From: Batillaria attramentaria
Taxonomy: Eukaryota; Mollusca; Gastropoda; Batillariidae
Reading direction: 5' to 3'
Assembly: GCA_018292915.2 (NCBI GenBank)
Contig: JACVVK020000018.1
Location: forward strand, 800,001 to 864,000
Length of the DNA: 64,000 nt
Shown: positions 59,999 through 64,000 of the stretch, one piece after another
How the letters are laid out: every line of letters begins with the position of its first letter
How positions within the stretch are numbered: position 1 is the first letter of the stretch
Program-made: the position numbers and the translations under genes
The notes under the pieces: generated by a model
Told to the model about the DNA's origin: nothing
The model's database searches: none
Seen by the model: the letters and a program-made list of their open reading frames with translations, nothing else

Positions 59999-60853
59999 GC
60001 GCGCGCGCGCGCGCACTAAGACGCTCCCAGTCACTGCAGTGAATCAGTCCTGCGCCTTCAGCTACGGCGCTCACATGACCAGGGGAATCCCCTACCTGCT
60101 GCGCAGCCCAAGAGAAGTAACTCTCCACGTTGACCTACTGAGGACACGGCCCGGGATAAGGTAGACCAGTGCCTTCAGTTTTCAACACGTTTCGACACCA
60201 TTTTGAGGTAGGAATGTGGACAAATGCCTCTCTACTGCTTTTCAAAGTACAGAAAATCGGCTGACACTGCATGAGATAAAATTTCGAGTCAGTCTGGATC
60301 CTTCGGTTCGCTACGGATGCCGCTCCGCTGCAACTTGTGACTTGTCAGTGATGGACAGTCGTGCAGTCCCCGGTAGCTCAATGAATTCTTGAGGCTTTAG
60401 TGGCGATGTCAATAAGATGATGATTTGTTAAATGTCTTGTTGTAAATGGCTAACCTGCAGTGATGGTGAATACCGGTTAATCATAGTCAGTTTATGTTGT
60501 CAGAAACAATGCTATGACTGCCGGACAGCCTGTCTGTGACTGATGTAGTCCGGCCGGCAGTGGCCGACTGAATATTCTCAAACAACTTCAGTGAACACTG
60601 ACTTGACTGAACGACCGAGACGGCCGATATTTCAAGTCTTACGGTATAACATGGGAACAGATGGGGGACAGCCACCGATGGAATGAAATATGTCAGTCAC
60701 ATGTGCAGTCGGTGACTCAACTGGCTCAATGATACGGGGTCAGTCACCGTCTGTCCCGAGGCGGTCACGGTGACAGGAGGGAGCTTGGGGGCAGGCCGAC
60801 AGAGTCCGGCGCGTCACACTGAGTGGACGTCAGGGTGTGTTCAGATTCAGATT

Positions 60854-60892
<39 letters not shown>

Positions 60893-61190
60893 ACCGCTGT
60901 CGGTCTGTGTCTTTGCAGTGTGCAAGCAGTAAGCCTCGGCCGCTGGAAGGGGGTGGGGGTGGGGGGGTGGGCGGCGGACTGACGGACCCGGGGAGAGAGA
61001 GAGAGTACGGCAAAACCGACTGTCAGTCAAGTTACGAGATACGTTAGTGAAAGATTCAATGGATTTGGAATCCCATGTTGATGTAACTGACACCGAACTG
61101 CTGTCAAGTTCAAACGGCCCGAACCGCCGGAGTGAAAGTCAGTCACCCAGACCGGCCCTCACTGACAACTTACTCAAACAACTTGAAATA

Positions 61191-61259
<69 letters not shown>

Positions 61260-61380
61260 CAGGGCTGTCAGTATTACTCTAATCATTATCATGTTCACTG
61301 TAACTCAGTATGATTTTAATGAAGTCAATTACGCCGGCCCCGTCTCCGTACTCAGTGACGGACGCCGCTGAGTATATAAA
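57897..61380. other. Region downstream of SMIM20
   Basis: SMIM20 3' UTR of unknown length, then non-coding DNA with (CT)n/(CA)n at 59921-59997 and (GT)n at 60859-60890 and 61195-61258. From about 60280 the sequence becomes CpG-rich and dense in CAGTCA/TGACTG steps, much like 29100-30600. No coding exon is recognised. Confidence 0.5.
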
Positions 61381-61394
61381 AACAAACTAACAAG

Positions 61395-61620
61395 TGCTAG
61401 CTTGTGCAGGATATCTTACTAGCAACGCGAGCCCCTCAGTTTGGCGATTCAAGTTCCCTTTGTTTGGATATTCCATCGTACTGATCCCACGTGGCCACTA
61501 TGTTACACTGACGCGTCCACTTCAAGTTTGCCAGTGTGCGAAGTGTGACGTCACTTTGCGTCACATGATGTGTTACGAGCTAGTCCGGCCGCCATCTTGT
61601 GTTACGTCACATTCAGTAAT
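61395..61620 (+). promoter_or_regulatory. Promoter-like module, copy 1 (E-box, CRE, YY1-like)
   Basis: Contains CACGTG at 61488-61493, TGACGTCA at 61546-61553, GCCGCCATCTTG at 61588-61599 and TTACGTCA at 61602-61609. The whole stretch recurs with small deletions at 62616-62791. Motif matches are direct; a regulatory role is inferred. Confidence 0.5.
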
Positions 61621-61847
61621 TCATAATAAATTAGTCCTAGTCCCTATTTAGCCCAAATTTATATCAGCTGAAAGCCTTTTTCCAGTAGTTTTGCCGGGTT
61701 GCCGCAAACCCGATCAGTTTAGGCCCACTGAGTGGCCGGATCGGCTACACTGAATCTTCATCCAAGCAGCGTGCAAGAAACACAAAGTTCGCTGCATCCA
61801 ATCAGCTTCCTTTGTTTCGCCTGTACCCAGCGGCGTTGAGGGCCGGG

Positions 61848-61856
61848 TATTTAAGG
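61848..61856 (+). promoter_or_regulatory. TATA-like element
   Basis: GTATTTAAG inside a CpG-rich stretch with little sign of transposons, followed about 25 bp later by GCATCGTTCGG. It could be the core promoter of a gene to the right of the window; weak evidence. Confidence 0.25.
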
Positions 61857-62250
61857 GCCACTGGCGCGCATCGTTCGGTTTCGCCTAGCCAAGCAGCCAA
61901 AGACACACGCCAGGAACAACTTGTCCTTAAGGGCCAAAAGCCATAGGACGTAAACGGTAAAGCAAGCTAATGATGATGATGATGATCGTTCGGTTTTTTG
62001 AATGCTTGACCACTGCGTACCGGCCCAAGCTACCCCGTAACCTGTCTTCGCCATGATCGCCGGCCGCGTAATGCGTTTTGCCATGCGGCCATGCCATGCT
62101 ATGTATTGTAAGTACCGCAGTTGTCTAATTTAGATTCTTGTGGTCAGTTCAGTGATTACATTGTTGATTACCGGGACTGTGATGTTTGTGCCATGATAGT
62201 TTTTTTTTTTTTGTTTTTTTGTTTTGCCCGATCAGTCTTCTTGTGTGTGG

Positions 62251-62429
62251 TGGGGGAGCCGGGTTGGTCGAATCAGAGCGTTGGACTTCTAATGCTCGGG
62301 TCGTGAGTTCGTACCGCGACTGGGACCAAATATTTATGCTGGCTTTTTCAGTCATCGTTGCCCCGTCCCCTTTGATATCACCCGTATGTGGTGGAAAAGG
62401 GCGTTAAGCTCCCAAACACCCACCCACCC
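62251..62429 (+). mobile_element. tRNA-derived SINE family 3, full length, 12-bp TSD
   Basis: Flanked by TCTTGTGTGTGG at 62239-62250 and 62430-62441. Head CAGAGCGTTGGACTTCTAAT with degenerate B box GAGTTCGTACC, body CCCCGTCCCCTTTGATATCA and TGGTGGAAAAGGGCGTTAAG. Same family as 24147-24315 in the opposite orientation. Confidence 0.92.
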
Positions 62430-62615
62430 TCTTGTGTGTGGCGCAGCCGGGACCACTACAGGGAGCCAGTTTTGTAATGCAGCTACACACGTGCACGCTT
62501 GATAAACTTTTCCATTTACTGATTCTGGCCTGTAGCCGGCCTTGTAATATCGTCCTTGGTAAGTGGAAAGTTCATGGTGGGTAGGAATACTGTTGCCGGC
62601 TAGCGTTGATTAGTT

Positions 62616-62791
62616 TGCTAGCTTGTGCAGGATATCCTACTAGCGACATCCTAGCGATTTCCCTTTGTTTGGATAGTCCATCGTAATCCCACGTGGCCAC
62701 TACGTTACACGCATCCACCGTGTGCGAAGTGTGACGTCACATGGTGTGTTACGAGCTAGTCCGCCATCTTGTGTTACGTCACATTCAGTAG
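62616..62791 (+). promoter_or_regulatory. Promoter-like module, copy 2
   Basis: Direct repeat of 61395-61620 with CACGTG at 62690-62695, TGACGTCA at 62732-62739, CCGCCATCTTG at 62761-62771 and TTACGTCA at 62774-62781. All four motifs are kept although spacers have lost about 50 bp. Confidence 0.5.
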
Positions 62792-62917
62792 TTTACATTT
62801 TGCAATGACGTAGCGTCCATTCACTTTGGTTTCATTGCACGGGCACTCTTCCTGGTTGTGTTGGTTGGCCGTGTACTTGGCGGCTGTGATGTCTGGTTAT
62901 TCATCTCAGACTCAGTG

Positions 62918-63629
62918 GCCCCGTTTACATTACCGCACAGGCGCGTAGGAAGATGCTGAGAGGAAGGGGGGCCCACTAAGTCGGGTGAGCCATACGGCCG
63001 GGGTGAAGAAGGGTGGGGGGGGGGGAGGTGTGTGTGTGTGTTGACTGTCAAGGATTGTGTCCTGCGACAGCAGAGCAGGGGGGCCCCACCACTGGTGGGC
63101 CCCCTCTCCTCTTATCAAAAGCAAGGGGGGCCCAAAGATATTCGGGCCCCCCTTCCAAAAATCGAACGGGGGCCAGGGCCCCCGTGGTTCCTACGCCCCT
63201 GACCGCACACGCAGCCTGCGGCGTTGCACGGTTTGGGCAGTGATTGGTCTGTGACGGGCTCCCTGTGGCTAGCTGGCTGCCAGGAAAAATAGAACGGCTT
63301 TCTATTGCCGCGCCGGCCGCACCGGCAAGGTTGATTTGCCAGCTGGCAGCCAGCGATTTAATTAGGGTTTCCTGCGTTTTCGTCACGTCACTGACATGGG
63401 GCCCTGTGTCACCGTGAACAGGCCATTGGCGAAAGGTCGTGTTTTTATGCCACGCATACAAAAACACGTGCTTTCTGGCCGCTGCCATTTTGAATGTCAC
63501 ATTCCTCGAGAGCATGTGACATCAGTATCAGCTCCCCTTCCACGATTGTGTAATGTAAACGCCGTGGAGCGCTCTCAGTACGGTGCGCTTTAGGGGCGCC
63601 CTCAGAGCGCTCTGTAATGTAAACGGGGC
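62918..63629. mobile_element. Inverted-repeat DNA element, GCCCCGTTTACATTA termini, 5-bp TSD
   Basis: Starts GCCCCGTTTACATTA and ends TAATGTAAACGGGGC (the last 14 bases pair with the start). CAGTG is repeated at 62913-62917 and 63630-63634. An internal second TAATGTAAACG lies at 63551-63561. Without the nested MITE and its TSD it is about 440 bp. No transposase is visible. Confidence 0.8.
62938..63201. mobile_element. MITE, second copy, nested in 62918-63629
   Basis: Inverse orientation of 22108-22430: starts CAGGCGCGTAGGAA, ends TTCCTACGCCCCTG, with ACCGCA at 62932-62937 and 63202-63207 as TSD. The (CA)n array of the first copy is only a short (GT)n here. It lies 20 bp inside the host element's left end. 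Confidence 0.9.
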
Positions 63630-63721
63630 CAGTGTAGAATTTGATACTGGCATTGCAGGATAATATGTTCTGATCAGTTCTGATGTTCAGTGTTCAGCTG
63701 ATAACTGATCTAAATAATCAG

Positions 63722-64000
63722 GGGTCAAATTCTCCGCCGTTCGGCGGATTTCCGCTTTCTAGAAATCCGTTTCCGCCTAAACGACGTTCGGTTCCGCCGA
63801 AAAAAAAATCGGAAAAAAAATTCCCAGTGGTACGCTTTCCGCGAATCCCCATTCGGTTCGGTGCTGGCAATACGGATAGCGAATTTGTGTGGCCCACCCC
63901 CTACTGTGCACGCGTGACCGCGGACAAAGACTGGGCATTTGGCGCATCGCCCCCGAAACACCACTGCAGCTATGCGGGTAGTTATCACCTCATCCACCAG
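63722..64000. mobile_element. Possible left end of another CAGGGG-type element (runs off the window)
   Basis: A change to CAGGGGTCAAATTCTCCGCC marks a start like that of the element at 26-535, followed by TTCGGCGGATTTCCG-type repeats. The right end and TSD are outside the window. Confidence 0.35.

Noticed and set aside
59823..60164. 113-codon open frame ending in a non-repetitive C-terminal part
   Set aside because: Most of it is (CT)n/(CA)n; the remaining 50 codons match nothing I know.

Overview
The window is nuclear DNA from an animal, most likely a lophotrochozoan and probably a gastropod mollusc. That placement is an inference. It rests on short exons with GT/AG introns, very abundant (CA/GT)n tracts, tRNA-derived SINEs with (ATT)n tails, CR1/L2-like LINE 3' ends, and an element resembling the bivalve 'pearl' (Helentron-type) elements. 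There is no prokaryotic organisation. Most long open frames are translations of (CA)n, (GT)n or poly-G, not genes.

Five protein-coding genes can be rebuilt exon by exon. (1) 1218-6759, + strand: the 3' part of a GALNT10-like polypeptide N-acetylgalactosaminyltransferase (copy A); its N-terminal exons lie left of the window. (2) 14466-27117, + strand: a complete tandem paralogue (copy B), 12 exons and about 606 residues, with a type II membrane anchor, GT-A catalytic domain and ricin-type lectin domain. (3) 30850-33517, + strand: fucose-1-phosphate guanylyltransferase (FPGT), 3 exons, 619 residues. (4) 46597-41863, - strand: a PP2C/PPM-family Ser/Thr phosphatase, 9 coding exons, 321 residues, probably N-myristoylated. 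(5) 56752-57896, + strand: SMIM20/MITRAC7, 3 exons, 69 residues, a mitochondrial inner-membrane cytochrome c oxidase assembly factor.

Copies A and B start mucin-type O-glycosylation in the Golgi. FPGT makes GDP-fucose in the cytosolic salvage route, so three neighbouring + strand genes serve glycosylation; I treat the linkage as possibly accidental. FPGT and the phosphatase converge on about 8.3 kb of non-coding DNA. The phosphatase and SMIM20 are divergent and about 10 kb apart.

The rest is intron and intergenic DNA rich in mobile elements. I could define several by target-site duplications (TSDs) and inverted termini: two full-length tRNA-like SINEs (13- and 12-bp TSDs), a (CTAA)n-tailed SINE (15- and 14-bp TSDs), a MITE family with CAGGGGCG termini (5-6 bp TSDs) of which one copy is nested in a second inverted-repeat element, further inverted-repeat elements, and a 1.1-kb element with seven about-146-bp repeats carrying palindromic nuclear-receptor-type motifs, nested in a LINE remnant. 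The right end (about 60.3-63.6 kb) is CpG-rich and carries a duplicated module with E-box, CRE and YY1-like motifs.
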